Notes: generated by a model not told the origin, from the letters alone. A stretch of 64,000 nucleotides of DNA from Scleromatobacter sp038243995 (GCA_038243995.1 JBBRTV010000013.1:62001-126000); one strand, 5' to 3'; positions 18,057 to 29,092 are shown, counted from the first letter of the stretch. Program-made: numbers and translations.

Positions 18057-20150
18057 ATGAGTGCGAGTTACGAAGTCCGCGACGCGGTGGCCGTCATCAC
18101 GTTGAACAACCCGCCGGTCAACGGCCTCGGCTTCGAGACGCGCAAGGCGGTCGCCGAGGGCGTCGAGCGCGCGGAAGACGATCCCGCGGTCAAGGCGATC
18201 GTCATCACCGGCGCCGGCAAGGCGTTCTCGGGCGGGGCCGACATCAAGGAGTTCGGCTCGTCCAGGGCGATGGCCGAACCGAACCTGTTGAGCCTGATCG
18301 CGCGCGTCGAAGGCGCGTCCAAGCCCGTCGTCGCCGCGATCCACACGGTGTGCATGGGCGGCGGCCTGGAGCTCTCGCTGGGCTGCCACTACCGCGTCGT
18401 GTCGCCGGGCGCGAACATCGCGTTGCCCGAAGTCAAGCTGGGCCTCCTGCCGGGCGCCGGCGGCACGCAGCGCCTGCCGCGCGCCATCGGCGTCGAGGCC
18501 GCGCTCAACATGATCGTCGGCGGCGAGCCGGTCAAGAGCGAGCTGCTCGCGCAGATCCCGGGCCAGAAGCTGTTCGATCGCGTCATCGAGGGCGAGCTGC
18601 TCGCGGGCGCGCTCGCCTTCGCGCTGGAGATCGCCGACGCGCGTCCGCTGCCGCGGGTGCGTGACCTGAAGTGCACGCACCCGGACGGCGATGCGTATTT
18701 CCAGTTCGCGCGCAACACCGTCAAGGCGATGGCGAAGCACTTCCCGGCGCCGGCGCGTTGCGTCGACTGCGTCGAGCAGGCCGCCCGGGCGAAGTTCGAA
18801 GACGGCCTGAAGTACGAGCGCGAGGCCTTCGCGGCCCTGATGCTGACCCCGGAAAGCAAGGCGCTGCGCCATGCATTCTTCGCCGAACGCGCTGCCTCAA
18901 AGATCCCCGACGTGCCCGACACCACGGCCGTGCGCCCGATCGCCAAGGTCGCCGTGATCGGCGCCGGCACGATGGGCGGCGGCATCGCGATGAATTTCCT
19001 GAATGCCGGCACGCCGGTGGTGATGCTGGAGATGAAGCAGGAGGCGCTCGACAAGGGTCTGGCGATCATCCGCAAGAACTACGAGTCGCAGGTCAGGAAG
19101 GGCAAGCTCAAGGAAGAAAAGTACGTCGAGCGCATGTCATTGCTGTCGACCACCCTGGCCTACGCCGACCTCGCCGATGCTGACCTGGTGATCGAGGCCG
19201 TGTTCGAGGACATCGGCGTCAAGCAGCAGGTCTTCGAGGCGCTCGACGCCGTGATGAAACCCGGCGCGATCCTGGCCTCCAACACGTCGACGCTGGACGT
19301 CGACAAGATCGCCGCGTTCACCCGGCGGCCGCAGGACGTCATCGGCATGCACTTCTTCAGCCCCGCCAACGTGATGCGGCTGCTGGAGGTCGTACGCGGC
19401 GCGAAGACGGCGCCGGACGTGCTCATGACCGTGATGCGGCTCGGCAAGAAGATCAAGAAGACCTGCGTGGTCTCCGGCGTCTGCGACGGCTTCATCGGCA
19501 ATCGCATGATCGAGCAGTACAGCCGCCAGGCGGGCTTCCTGCTCGAGGAAGGCTGCACGCCGCAGCAGGTCGACCGCGCGGTCGAGAAATTCGGCTTCGC
19601 GATGGGCCCGTTCCGCATGGGCGACCTCGCGGGCAACGACGTCGGCTGGTACATCCGCAAGCGACGCTACGTGGAGAAGCCGGGCCTGCGCTACAGCAAG
19701 ACGGCCGACCTGCTCTGCGAGATGGGCCGCTACGGCCAGAAGACGGGTGCGGGCTGGTACGACTACAAGCCGGGCAAGCGGGACGCGCTCCCGTCGTCCG
19801 TCGTCGACGAGATGATCGAGCAGCATCGCGCCGCGCTGGGCATCGTTGCGCGCAAGATCGGCGACGACGAGATCGTCCACCGTCTCGTGTTCTCGCTCGT
19901 CAACGAAGGCGCGCGCCTCCTCGAGGAAGGCATCGCGCTGCGTGCGTCCGACATCGACATGGTCTACCTCACGGGGTATGGCTTCCCGCTCTATCGCGGT
20001 GGCCCTATGAACTACGCCGATACGGTGGGGCTGTGGAACGTCGTGCAGGCGATGAAGCGCTTCGCGAAGAATCCTGCCGACGACGCGAACTTCTGGCAGC
20101 CCGCGGCGCTGCTCGCCCGTCTCGCGGCCGAAGGCAAGAGCTTCAGCTGA
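18057..20150 (+). CDS. fadB: Bifunctional enoyl-CoA hydratase / 3-hydroxyacyl-CoA dehydrogenase
   Basis: A 697-residue beta-oxidation enzyme. The N-terminal crotonase domain (about 1-180) has the oxyanion and catalytic segments CMGGGLELSLG and LPEVKLGLLPGAGG. The middle NAD-binding Rossmann domain begins VAVIGAGTMGGGIAM near residue 302, with the catalytic-histidine segment GMHFFSPANVM near 430. Two C-terminal dehydrogenase domains follow. Domain order and length match FadB/FadJ and peroxisomal bifunctional enzymes, hydrating enoyl-CoA and oxidising the 3-hydroxyacyl product. GGAGA precedes the ATG. It opens the catabolic cluster and lies just after the 12-bp palindrome at 17993. Confidence 0.93.
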   Translation: MSASYEVRDAVAVITLNNPPVNGLGFETRKAVAEGVERAEDDPAVKAIVITGAGKAFSGGADIKEFGSSRAMAEPNLLSLIARVEGASKPVVAAIHTVCMGGGLELSLGCHYRVVSPGANIALPEVKLGLLPGAGGTQRLPRAIGVEAALNMIVGGEPVKSELLAQIPGQKLFDRVIEGELLAGALAFALEIADARPLPRVRDLKCTHPDGDAYFQFARNTVKAMAKHFPAPARCVDCVEQAARAKFEDGLKYEREAFAALMLTPESKALRHAFFAERAASKIPDVPDTTAVRPIAKVAVIGAGTMGGGIAMNFLNAGTPVVMLEMKQEALDKGLAIIRKNYESQVRKGKLKEEKYVERMSLLSTTLAYADLADADLVIEAVFEDIGVKQQVFEALDAVMKPGAILASNTSTLDVDKIAAFTRRPQDVIGMHFFSPANVMRLLEVVRGAKTAPDVLMTVMRLGKKIKKTCVVSGVCDGFIGNRMIEQYSRQAGFLLEEGCTPQQVDRAVEKFGFAMGPFRMGDLAGNDVGWYIRKRRYVEKPGLRYSKTADLLCEMGRYGQKTGAGWYDYKPGKRDALPSSVVDEMIEQHRAALGIVARKIGDDEIVHRLVFSLVNEGARLLEEGIALRASDIDMVYLTGYGFPLYRGGPMNYADTVGLWNVVQAMKRFAKNPADDANFWQPAALLARLAAEGKSFS

Positions 20151-20188
20151 AGAAGCCATCGCGGCCATTTCGAATGCGGGCAACAACG

Positions 20189-20356
20189 ATGTCGCGACTG
20201 ATCCAGCGCGTGGCGGCCGTTTCGGCGGGGGTCGTGCTCGGCATGACGCTCGCCGCCATCGGCGGCACCTGGCGGGATCGCCCGAAGCGCATCGACGTGA
20301 CGCCTGCGCCCGCACCGCCCGTTCCTGGCCTGCCGGCGCCCGACACCCGTGTCTGA
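20189..20356 (+). CDS. Small single-span membrane protein, hypothetical
   Basis: A 55-residue frame between fadB and the thiolase, starting MSRLIQRVAA. One hydrophobic stretch of about 18 residues (VSAGVVLGMTLAAIGG) is followed by a short Pro-rich tail (TPAPAPPVPGLPAPD). An alternative ATG at 20174 adds five residues. No clear ribosome-binding site is seen and no family is recognised. It may be a real microprotein or a chance frame; the hydrophobic-then-proline layout is the only support. Confidence 0.4.
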   Translation: MSRLIQRVAAVSAGVVLGMTLAAIGGTWRDRPKRIDVTPAPAPPVPGLPAPDTRV

Positions 20357-20442
20357 CGCCGGCCCGGCCCGTCGTCTCCCCTCATCCACCTGATCCGGCT
20401 CGCGCCGATCACGATCGTCCATCCCGACGCAGGAGCTTTCCA

Positions 20443-21618
<1,176 letters not shown>

Positions 21619-21645
21619 GCCCGGCCGGAGTTCGTCCCCCCGCAC

Positions 21646-23457
21646 ATGACCACGCGCGACACGCTCGATTTCCTGCTCTACGACTGGCTCGCGGCCGACC
21701 GCCTGTGCGGGCGCGATCGATTCGCCGACCACTCGCGGGCCACCTTCGACGCGGTGCTCGACACCTGCGAACGCATCGCGCGCGACAAGTTCGCGCCGTT
21801 CAATCGACTGCTCGACACCGAGGAGCCACGCCTGTCCGGCGAACGCGTCCACCTGCCGCGGGCCACGCACGATGCGCTGCAGGCCTATGCCCGCAGCGGC
21901 ATGCTCGCGGCGTCGCAGGACGCCGGGATCGGTGGCATGCAACTGCCCTGCGTCATCGAGATCGCCGGCAACAGCTTCTTCTCCAAGGCCTGCATCGCGA
22001 TGGGCGGCTACGCGATGCTGACCGCTGGCAACGCCAGCCTGTTGATGGCCCACGGCACGCCGTGCCAGCAAGACGTTTTCGCGGCGCGCGAATTCCGTGG
22101 CGAGTGGTTCGGCACCATGTGCCTCAGCGAACCCCAGGCCGGGTCTTCGCTCAGCGACATCGCCACCCGGGCGACGCCCGACGGCGCGCAGTTCGAGACC
22201 GACCCGCTCGGGCCGCGCTACCGACTCGTGGGCAACAAGATGTGGATCTCCGCCGGCGATCACGAGATCACCCCCAACATCGTCCACCTCGTGCTCGCGA
22301 AGATACCGGGGCCGGACGGCAGGCTTCCACCGGGCGTGCGCGGCATTTCGTTGTTCATCGTGCCCAAGCACCTCGTCGACGCGCAGGGCGAGCTGACGGG
22401 GGCCCGCAACGACGTCGTTCTGGCCGGCCTCAACCACAAGCTCGGCTATCGCGGCACGACCAACGCGCTGCTGAACTTCGGCGAACGCGGCGGCGCGATC
22501 GGCTACCGCGTCGGCGCCCCGGGCGACGGCCTGCGCTGCATGTTCCACATGATGAACGAGGCGCGCATCGGCGTTGGCCTCGGCGCGACGATGCTGGGTG
22601 CGGCGGGCTACGAGGCCAGCCTGGCCTATGCGAAGCAGCGCACCCAGGGGCGGCCGATCGGCGCGGGCGGCAAGGACGCCGCGGCGCCTCCCGTGCGCCT
22701 CGTCGAGCATGCCGACATCCGGCGCATGCTGCTCGCGCAGAAGGCGATCGTCGAGGGCGGGATGGCGCTCGCACTGTATTGCGCGCGTCTCGTCGACGAG
22801 CAGCGCACCGGTACACCGGATTCAGCCGCCGAGGCCGGGACGCTGCTCGAGATGCTGACTCCGATTGCCAAGAGCTGGCCGAGCGAATGGGCGCTCGAGG
22901 CCAACAGCCTCGCGATCCAGATCCACGGTGGCTACGGCTATACGCGCGACTTCCCCGTCGAGCAGTATTGGCGCGACAACCGGCTCAACATGATCCACGA
23001 GGGCACGCACGGCATCCAGGCACTCGACCTGCTGGGCCGCAAGGTCGTGATGCAGGGCGGCGCAGGCCTGAAGCTGCTCGCGCGTCGCATCGACGCGACC
23101 ATCGCGCGCGCGCTCCCGCAGCAGCGTCTCGCGGCGCACGCGAACGCGCTAGCGCAGGCGTTGCAGCGGCTCGGCGCGGCCACCCGCGCGGCCTGGGCCA
23201 CGTCCAACCCCGACGACGCCCTCGCCAACGCGACGCCTTACCTGCAAGCCTTCGGCCACACGGTGCTGGCCTGGCTGTGGCTGGACGTCGCCGCCGCTGT
23301 CGTCGAGCGTGGCGACGTGGCCAGCGCCGCCGCCGTCGGCCGGCTGGCCGCGCTCGACTACTTCATGCGCTACGAGCTTCCCAGGACCGACGCGTGGCTG
23401 CGCGTCGTCGAGACGCGCGACAGCACCTGCCGCGACCTGCCCGAAGACGCGTTCTGA
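21646..23457 (+). CDS. Acyl-CoA dehydrogenase, ~600-residue type with extra C-terminal domain
   Basis: A 603-residue FAD enzyme introducing the alpha,beta double bond into acyl-CoA. It contains the FAD/substrate segments CLSEPQAGSSLSDI and KMWISAGDHEIT, and the C-terminal region IHGGYGYTRDFPVEQYWRD followed by IHEGTHGIQALDLLGRK, where the Glu is the expected catalytic base. The last 130 residues form the helical extension found in this longer subgroup, as in the 3-methylmercaptopropionyl-CoA/medium-chain type. It lies 27 bases after the thiolase, likely in the same transcript. Chain-length preference is not readable. Confidence 0.92.
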   Translation: MTTRDTLDFLLYDWLAADRLCGRDRFADHSRATFDAVLDTCERIARDKFAPFNRLLDTEEPRLSGERVHLPRATHDALQAYARSGMLAASQDAGIGGMQLPCVIEIAGNSFFSKACIAMGGYAMLTAGNASLLMAHGTPCQQDVFAAREFRGEWFGTMCLSEPQAGSSLSDIATRATPDGAQFETDPLGPRYRLVGNKMWISAGDHEITPNIVHLVLAKIPGPDGRLPPGVRGISLFIVPKHLVDAQGELTGARNDVVLAGLNHKLGYRGTTNALLNFGERGGAIGYRVGAPGDGLRCMFHMMNEARIGVGLGATMLGAAGYEASLAYAKQRTQGRPIGAGGKDAAAPPVRLVEHADIRRMLLAQKAIVEGGMALALYCARLVDEQRTGTPDSAAEAGTLLEMLTPIAKSWPSEWALEANSLAIQIHGGYGYTRDFPVEQYWRDNRLNMIHEGTHGIQALDLLGRKVVMQGGAGLKLLARRIDATIARALPQQRLAAHANALAQALQRLGAATRAAWATSNPDDALANATPYLQAFGHTVLAWLWLDVAAAVVERGDVASAAAVGRLAALDYFMRYELPRTDAWLRVVETRDSTCRDLPEDAF

Positions 23458-23515
23458 CGCGCCGCGCCCCGACGACTCGCGCCCGCACCCCCCGCACGAT
23501 CACCCTGCGATCACG

Positions 23516-24343
23516 ATGACCTCCTCCGCCATTCCTGCCGCCGTCCACGCCAATCGCCGCCGCGTCGCCGACCTGTTCGACCTGGGCGGGCGCACCGCGC
23601 TCGTCACCGGCGGCTCGCGCGGGCTCGGCCTGCAGATCGCCGAGAGCCTCGGCGAAGCCGGGGCGCGCGTCTTGCTCAGCGCCCGCAAGGCGCCGGAACT
23701 CGAGCGGGCGGTCGCGACGCTGAAGGCACGCGGCATCGAGGCCGACTGGATCGCTGCCGATTCGAGCCAGCCCGCCGACGTCGACCGGCTCGCGAACGCC
23801 GCGGTCGAGCGCCTGGGGCAGGTCGACATCCTGGTCAACAACGCCGGCGCGAGTTGGGGCGCCCCGGCCGAAGACTATCCTCTCGAGGCCTGGGACAAGG
23901 TGATGAACCTCAACGTGCGGGCGATCTTCCTGCTGTCGCAGGCGGTGGGCCGGCTCAGCATGATCCCGCGCCGGCGCGGCCGCATCATCAACGTGGCGTC
24001 GATCGCCGGCCTCGGCGGCAACTCGGGCGCGATGAAGGCCATCGCCTACAACACCAGCAAGGCCGCGGTGATCAACTTCACCCGTGCGCTCGCCGGCGAG
24101 TGGGGCGTGCACGGCATCAACGTCAACGCGCTCGCGCCCGGCTTCTTCCCCAGCAAGATGACGGCGGGGCTGCTGCAGCAGGTCGGCATCGAAAACATGG
24201 CCGAGCACGTGCCGCTGCGCCGCATCGGCGACGACGAAGACCTGAAGGGCGCCGCGCTGCTGCTCGCGAGCGACGCCGGCAAGCACATCACCGGCCAGCT
24301 GATCGTCGTCGACGGCGGCGTCAGTGCGGTCAACGGTGCATGA
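23516..24343 (+). CDS. Short-chain dehydrogenase/reductase (SDR), classical type
   Basis: A 275-residue NAD(P)-dependent oxidoreductase. The cofactor loop TGGSRGLG is near residue 35, NNAG near 110, and the catalytic YNTSK near 178, with a Ser in the preceding NVASIAG. The C-terminal ITGQLIVVDGG is typical of classical SDRs (3-ketoacyl reductase or gluconate dehydrogenase style). The start at 23516 lacks a visible Shine-Dalgarno, but no better in-frame start precedes the conserved region. It lies inside the acyl-CoA cluster, so a 3-hydroxyacyl or alcohol substrate is likely but unproven. Confidence 0.88.
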   Translation: MTSSAIPAAVHANRRRVADLFDLGGRTALVTGGSRGLGLQIAESLGEAGARVLLSARKAPELERAVATLKARGIEADWIAADSSQPADVDRLANAAVERLGQVDILVNNAGASWGAPAEDYPLEAWDKVMNLNVRAIFLLSQAVGRLSMIPRRRGRIINVASIAGLGGNSGAMKAIAYNTSKAAVINFTRALAGEWGVHGINVNALAPGFFPSKMTAGLLQQVGIENMAEHVPLRRIGDDEDLKGAALLLASDAGKHITGQLIVVDGGVSAVNGA

Positions 24344-24350
24344 TGGGCGC

Positions 24351-24836
24351 ATGACGACATCCGCCGGCACGACGATGACGCGCACGCGGCTCGAGTTCGC
24401 GCTGGACATCCCGTTCGTCGAGGCGCTCGGGTTCCAGCTCTGGCGCTTCGACAGCGGCATCGCCGAGATCGGCGTGGAGATCCAGCCGACCATGCTCAAC
24501 TCCTGGAAGGTGGCCCACGGCGGCGTCATCATGACCCTGCTGGACGTCGCCATGGCGCATGCGGCGCGCAGCGTGCGCGCGGACGAGCGCGACGGCGGCA
24601 TCGCGACGATCGAGATGAAGACGAGCTTCCTGCGCCCGGCCGAAGGCCGCCTCGTGGCGATCGGCACGCTGCTGCACGGCAGCGCGCGCATGGCCTTCTG
24701 CGAAGGCAGCGTGCGCGACGCCGGGGGCACGCTGTGCGCGCACGCCACCGGCACTTTCAAGTACCTGCACGACCTGCGCGCCGGCACCGCCAGCGGCCGG
24801 CGCCCGCCGGCCGCCGCGCCCGGGACCGGCGCCTGA
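24351..24836 (+). CDS. PaaI-family hotdog thioesterase
   Basis: A 161-residue single-hotdog protein predicted to hydrolyse acyl-CoA thioesters. The central helix segment AHGGVIMTLLDVAMAHAA is the family signature. A second ATG at 24375 (MTRTRLEF) is possible. It begins 7 bases after the SDR stop, so the two are probably cotranscribed, and it could release CoA when intermediates accumulate. The C-terminus is a Pro/Ala/Gly tail beyond the fold. Confidence 0.85.
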   Translation: MTTSAGTTMTRTRLEFALDIPFVEALGFQLWRFDSGIAEIGVEIQPTMLNSWKVAHGGVIMTLLDVAMAHAARSVRADERDGGIATIEMKTSFLRPAEGRLVAIGTLLHGSARMAFCEGSVRDAGGTLCAHATGTFKYLHDLRAGTASGRRPPAAAPGTGA

Positions 24837-24894
24837 TCGGCTGGCCGCCGGCACCCCCCAACCCGGACAGAAACCCCCTTCGAGGAGACAATCC

Positions 24895-25917
24895 ATGTCG
24901 ACGACCGTGAACCACCAGATCCTGCTCGCATCGCGCCCGACCGGCGAACCCGGCACCGAGAACTTCTGTCTCGTCGAGGCGCCCCTCGTGCCGTTGAACG
25001 ACGGCCAGGTGCTCGTCCGGCACCGCTACCTCAGCCTCGATCCGTACATGCGCGGCCGCATGAGCGACGCGAAGAGCTACGCCACGCCGCAGCCGCTCGG
25101 CCAGGTCATGCTCGGCGGCACGGCCGGCGAGGTCGTCGAGTCGCGCAATCCGCACTTCAAGCCCGGCGACCAGGTCGTCGGATTCGGCGGCTGGCAGGAA
25201 TACGCCGTGGTCGATGCCGACCAGCGCGGCGCGCTGCAGAAGGTCGACACCACGCACGTGCCGCTGTCCGCCTACCTGGGTGCCGTGGGCATGCCGGGCG
25301 TCACCGGCTGGTACGGCCTGACCAGGATCATCGCGCCCAAGGCCGGCGAAACCGTCGTCGTCAGTTCCGCCGCCGGCGCGGTCGGCAGCGTGGTCGGGCA
25401 GCTCGCCAAGGTGCGCGGCTGCCGCGTCGTCGGCCTCGCCGGCGGTCCGGACAAGTGCCGCCACGTCGTCGAGGACATGGGTTTCGACGAGTGCATCGAC
25501 TACCGCAAGTTCCCCGACCTCAAGTCGATGAGCGGCGCGCTGAAGGCCGCCTGCGCGGACGGCATCGACGGCTACTTCGAGAACGTCGGCGGCGTCATCC
25601 TCGACGCCGTCATGCTGCGCGCCAACGCCTTCGCACGCGTCGCGATGTGCGGGATGATCGCCGGCTACAACGGCGAGCCCATTCCGATGACGATGCCGCA
25701 GCTGATCCTCGTCAACCGCATGAAGCTCCAGGGCTTCATCGTCAGCGAGCACATGGACGTCTGGCCCGAAGCGCTCAAGGAGCTCGGCACGCTGGTCGCG
25801 ACCGGCAAGCTGAAGTATCGCGAGTCGATCTCGCACGGCATCGCCAGCGCGCCGGAGGCATTCATCGGCCTGCTCAAGGGGCGCAACGAGGGCAAGCAGC
25901 TCGTCGAGATGGCCTGA
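24895..25917 (+). CDS. NADP-dependent MDR-family oxidoreductase (zinc-free, CurA/leukotriene B4 dehydrogenase-like)
   Basis: A 340-residue medium-chain reductase. Typical segments are LSLDPYMRGRM, GTAGEVVESRNPHFKPGD, and the Rossmann motif SSAAGAVGSVVGQLAK near residue 163. No zinc-ligand cysteine cluster is present, which places it with double-bond or 2-alkenal reductases rather than alcohol dehydrogenases. GAGGAGA precedes the ATG. In this cluster it may saturate enoyl or enone intermediates; the substrate is unknown. Confidence 0.9.
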   Translation: MSTTVNHQILLASRPTGEPGTENFCLVEAPLVPLNDGQVLVRHRYLSLDPYMRGRMSDAKSYATPQPLGQVMLGGTAGEVVESRNPHFKPGDQVVGFGGWQEYAVVDADQRGALQKVDTTHVPLSAYLGAVGMPGVTGWYGLTRIIAPKAGETVVVSSAAGAVGSVVGQLAKVRGCRVVGLAGGPDKCRHVVEDMGFDECIDYRKFPDLKSMSGALKAACADGIDGYFENVGGVILDAVMLRANAFARVAMCGMIAGYNGEPIPMTMPQLILVNRMKLQGFIVSEHMDVWPEALKELGTLVATGKLKYRESISHGIASAPEAFIGLLKGRNEGKQLVEMA

Positions 25918-25932
25918 GCGGGGGAGGTGGCC

Positions 25933-26391
25933 GTGACGGTACCGACCTGGCAGTGGAGCCGCTTCGCCGACCTCGGCGTCGACGGCCTGTACGACGCGCT
26001 GGCGCTGCGCTCGCTGATATTCGTCGTGGAGCAGGACTGCGTCTACCTCGACGCGGACGGCGTCGATCGCGACGCCTGGCACCTGCTCGGTCGCGGCGCG
26101 CGGGGCGAGCTGCTCGCCTACCTGCGCGTCGTCGATCCGGGCGTGAAATACCAGATGCCTTCGATCGGCCGCGTCGTGGTCGATCCGTCGCAGCGCGGCA
26201 CCGGGCTGGGGCACTTGCTGGTCGCCGAAGCGCTGCGGCGCTGCGGCGAGGCCTGGCCCGGGCGCGCCAACCGCATCAGCGCCCAGGCGCACCTGCAGGC
26301 CTTCTACGGCCGCCACGGCTACGTGGCGTTCGGCGAGGGCTACCTCGAAGACGATATTGCGCACATCGGGATGGAAAGGGCGGCACCATGA
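25933..26391 (+). CDS. elaA: GNAT acetyltransferase, ElaA family
   Basis: A 152-residue N-acetyltransferase. The ElaA signature FVVEQDCVYLDADGVD is near residue 35, and the acetyl-CoA loop RVVVDPSQRGTGLGHLL near 80. GTG at 25933 is chosen because it stands about 6 bases after GGGGAGG; the in-frame GTG at 25927 abuts that site too closely. Its stop overlaps the next ATG (ATGA), suggesting coupling to the acyl-CoA dehydrogenase gene. Substrate unknown. Confidence 0.82.
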   Translation: MTVPTWQWSRFADLGVDGLYDALALRSLIFVVEQDCVYLDADGVDRDAWHLLGRGARGELLAYLRVVDPGVKYQMPSIGRVVVDPSQRGTGLGHLLVAEALRRCGEAWPGRANRISAQAHLQAFYGRHGYVAFGEGYLEDDIAHIGMERAAP

Positions 26392-28073
26392 GCAACGATT
26401 CCGCAGTGGCCGGGCACGGCGCGACCCACGCGGTACTGAACCAGGTTCCGCCGTTCGAGAACGTCGACCTGTTCCAGCTGCACGTCGCGCTGCGCGACGC
26501 GGTGAAGTTCAACCAGCCCGATCTCGACACCGCGCCCCTGCACGCGCTGGGCGCGGAAGCCGGCAGTGCGGCCATGCAGGACCACGCGCGACTCGCCAAT
26601 CTCCATCCGCCGACGCTGCACACGCACGACCGCACGGGGCACCGCATCGACGAGGTCGAGTTCCACCCCAGCTACCACGTGCTGCTGGGCGCGGCGCTGC
26701 GGCACCGACTGCACGGCGCGCCGTGGGGCGAACACGGCCCCAGCCACGTCGAGCGCGCGGCCGGCTTCATGCTGTCCACCGAGCTCGAACCCGCGGTGCT
26801 GTGCCCGGTCTCGATGACTTACGCGGTGACGCCCGCGCTGCGCGCCAACGCTGCGTTGCAGCAGGCCTTCGGCGGCCTCCTCGCCAGCCCGCGTTACGAC
26901 CCGCGATTCCAGGCCGCGACGAGCAAGACCGCCATCACGATGGGCATGGGCATGACCGAGAAGCAAGGCGGCTCGGACGTGCGCGCCAACACCACGCGCG
27001 CCGTGCCCGACGGCCGCGACGAGTGGGGCGAGCGCTACCGGCTGGTCGGTCACAAATGGTTCATGTCGGCCCCGATGAGCGACGCCTTCCTGGTCGTCGC
27101 GCAGACCCCCGCGGGCCCGACCTGCTTCTTCCTGCCGCGCCGGCTGCCCGACGGCTCGCTGAACGCGGTACGCATCCAGCGCCTGAAGGACAAGCTGGGC
27201 AACCACGCCAACGCGAGCTCGGAGGTCGAGTTCATCGAGGCGTTCGCCTGGCGCGTCGGCGAGGAGGGCCGCGGGCTGCCGCAGATCCTCGCCATGGGGG
27301 CGCTGACGCGCCTGGATTGCGCGCTCGGCACGGCCGGCCTCATGCGCGGCGCGCTCTCGCTCGCGCTCCATCATGCGCAGCACCGCCAGGCCTTTGGCAA
27401 GCGGCTGCTGGACCACGCGCTGATGCGCAACGTGCTGGCCGACCTGGCGCTCGAGAGCGAGGCGGCGACCGCGCTGGCGATGCGCGTCGCGCGGGCGGTC
27501 GATCGCAGCGAGCGCCCCGACGCATCGCCGCCCGAACGCGAACACGAGGCGCTGATGCGCCGCCTGCTGACGCCCGCGGCGAAGTTCTGGGTGTGCAAGC
27601 GCGGCAGCCATTTCGCCCAGGAGGCGATGGAATGCCTCGGCGGCAACGGCTATGTCGAGGGCGAGGGGGAGGGCGTCATGGCACGCATCTACCGCGAGAT
27701 GCCGCTGAACTCGATCTGGGAAGGCGCCGGCAACATCATGGCGCTCGACTTGCTGCGTGCGCTGCGCAGCGGGCCCGTCGCAGAGGCGCTCGCGCACGAG
27801 GTGGCGCCCGCGCGCGGTGCGCACCCGCTGCTCGACCGGGCCGTCGCCCGCCTGCTCGCCCGCGTGCAGGACGGCATCGAGGAGATCGACGCACGCCGAT
27901 TCGCGCGCGACCTCGCGCTGGTGAGCCAGGGGGCGCTGCTGGCGCAGACTTCGCCGACGCTCGTGTTCGGCGCGTTTTGCGAAAGCCGGCTCGACGGCGC
28001 GCCGGATGCGTTCGGGCAACTGGCCGCGACGACCGATTTCCATGCGATCCTGGCGCGGGCGATGCCCCGCTGA
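26388..28073 (+). CDS. AidB-like acyl-CoA dehydrogenase
   Basis: A 561-residue flavoprotein of the AidB branch of acyl-CoA dehydrogenases. The hallmark MGMGMTEKQGGSDVR lies near residue 185, followed by KWFMSAPMSDAFLV, then ECLGGNGYVEGEG and IWEGAGNIMALDLLR near 430-450. E. coli AidB (541 residues) is an adaptive-response protein that binds DNA and retains isovaleryl-CoA dehydrogenase activity. Here the context is entirely acyl-CoA metabolism, so a catabolic role is at least as likely. It is translationally coupled to the preceding GNAT gene. Confidence 0.9.
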   Translation: MSNDSAVAGHGATHAVLNQVPPFENVDLFQLHVALRDAVKFNQPDLDTAPLHALGAEAGSAAMQDHARLANLHPPTLHTHDRTGHRIDEVEFHPSYHVLLGAALRHRLHGAPWGEHGPSHVERAAGFMLSTELEPAVLCPVSMTYAVTPALRANAALQQAFGGLLASPRYDPRFQAATSKTAITMGMGMTEKQGGSDVRANTTRAVPDGRDEWGERYRLVGHKWFMSAPMSDAFLVVAQTPAGPTCFFLPRRLPDGSLNAVRIQRLKDKLGNHANASSEVEFIEAFAWRVGEEGRGLPQILAMGALTRLDCALGTAGLMRGALSLALHHAQHRQAFGKRLLDHALMRNVLADLALESEAATALAMRVARAVDRSERPDASPPEREHEALMRRLLTPAAKFWVCKRGSHFAQEAMECLGGNGYVEGEGEGVMARIYREMPLNSIWEGAGNIMALDLLRALRSGPVAEALAHEVAPARGAHPLLDRAVARLLARVQDGIEEIDARRFARDLALVSQGALLAQTSPTLVFGAFCESRLDGAPDAFGQLAATTDFHAILARAMPR

Positions 28074-28180
28074 GCGGCCGCGGCCGCGCTTCCCTGTTTC
28101 CTCGGCGGCGAGGCGCCGCCAACGTCGTTCCACCCGGCATGCCGGATACCGATCACGAACACCAAACGGAGAGACAACGC

Positions 28181-29092
28181 ATGGACATCACCTCCCTCAA
28201 GGGCCGCACCGCGGTCGTCACTGGCGCTGCCTCGGGCTTCGGCCTCGAGATGGCGCGCATCGCCGCCCGCCTCGGCATGAATGTCGTGATGGCCGATTTG
28301 CAGGCCGCGGCATTGACGGTCGCCGAGAGGGAGCTCTCCGAACTGGGCGCTTCGGTGCTGGCCTGCGAGGTGGATGTCCGGCACGCCTCGGAAGTCGAGG
28401 CGCTCGGCGCCGCCACGATGGCGCGCTTCGGCGCGCCGCACCTGGTATTCAACAACGCGGGCGTCAGCGCCGGCGGCCTGATCTGGGAACACACCGTCAA
28501 GGACTGGGACTGGGTCATGGGCGTCAACGTGATGGGCGTGGCGCACGGCGTGCGCGTGTTCACGCCGCTGATGCTGGCTGCCGAGCGCGCCAATCCCGCC
28601 TTCGAGGGCCATATCGTCAACACGGCGTCGATGGCAGGCCTGGTCAACATGCCCAACATGGGCGTCTACAACGTCAGCAAGCACGCGGTGGTGTCTCTCA
28701 GCGAGACGCTCTACCAGGATCTGCGGCTGGTCAGCGAACGCGTGCACGCCCACGTGCTGTGCCCCTACTTCGTCCCGACCGGCATCCTGCACAGCGACCG
28801 GGTGCGCCCGCCCGAAGCGAAGGACGGGGCCGCGCTCACGACGAGCCAGCGCGTCGCCCAGGCGGTCGGCGAGAAGGCCGTCGCGAGCGGCCGCGTGACG
28901 GCCGCCGAGGTCGCCCAGTTCGTGTTCGACGCGATCGCCGCCGATCACTTCTACATCTACAGCCACCCGCATGCGCTGGCCCCGGTGATGACGCGCGCCG
29001 AGGACATCCTGCGCGGCGATTGCCCGACCGATCCGTACGCGGAGCGGCCCGAGCTCGGGGCGCAACTGCGCGCCGCCCTGAAGCAGGCCTGA
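28181..29092 (+). CDS. Short-chain dehydrogenase/reductase, long classical form
   Basis: A 303-residue SDR with TGAASGFG near residue 15, NNAG near 93, and the catalytic YNVSK near 165. The region after the active site is longer than in common 250-residue SDRs. This resembles a subgroup often found beside acyl-CoA dehydrogenases. AACGGAGAG precedes the ATG. It closes the catabolic cluster, with about 230 bases of noncoding sequence before cspA. The substrate is not assignable. Confidence 0.9.
   Translation: MDITSLKGRTAVVTGAASGFGLEMARIAARLGMNVVMADLQAAALTVAERELSELGASVLACEVDVRHASEVEALGAATMARFGAPHLVFNNAGVSAGGLIWEHTVKDWDWVMGVNVMGVAHGVRVFTPLMLAAERANPAFEGHIVNTASMAGLVNMPNMGVYNVSKHAVVSLSETLYQDLRLVSERVHAHVLCPYFVPTGILHSDRVRPPEAKDGAALTTSQRVAQAVGEKAVASGRVTAAEVAQFVFDAIAADHFYIYSHPHALAPVMTRAEDILRGDCPTDPYAERPELGAQLRAALKQA

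Noticed and set aside
20405..20425. ACGATCGT before the thiolase gene as a second operator
   Set aside because: Only 8 bases and lacking the outer GA/TC of the 17993 palindrome; common by chance at this GC content, so not annotated as a site.
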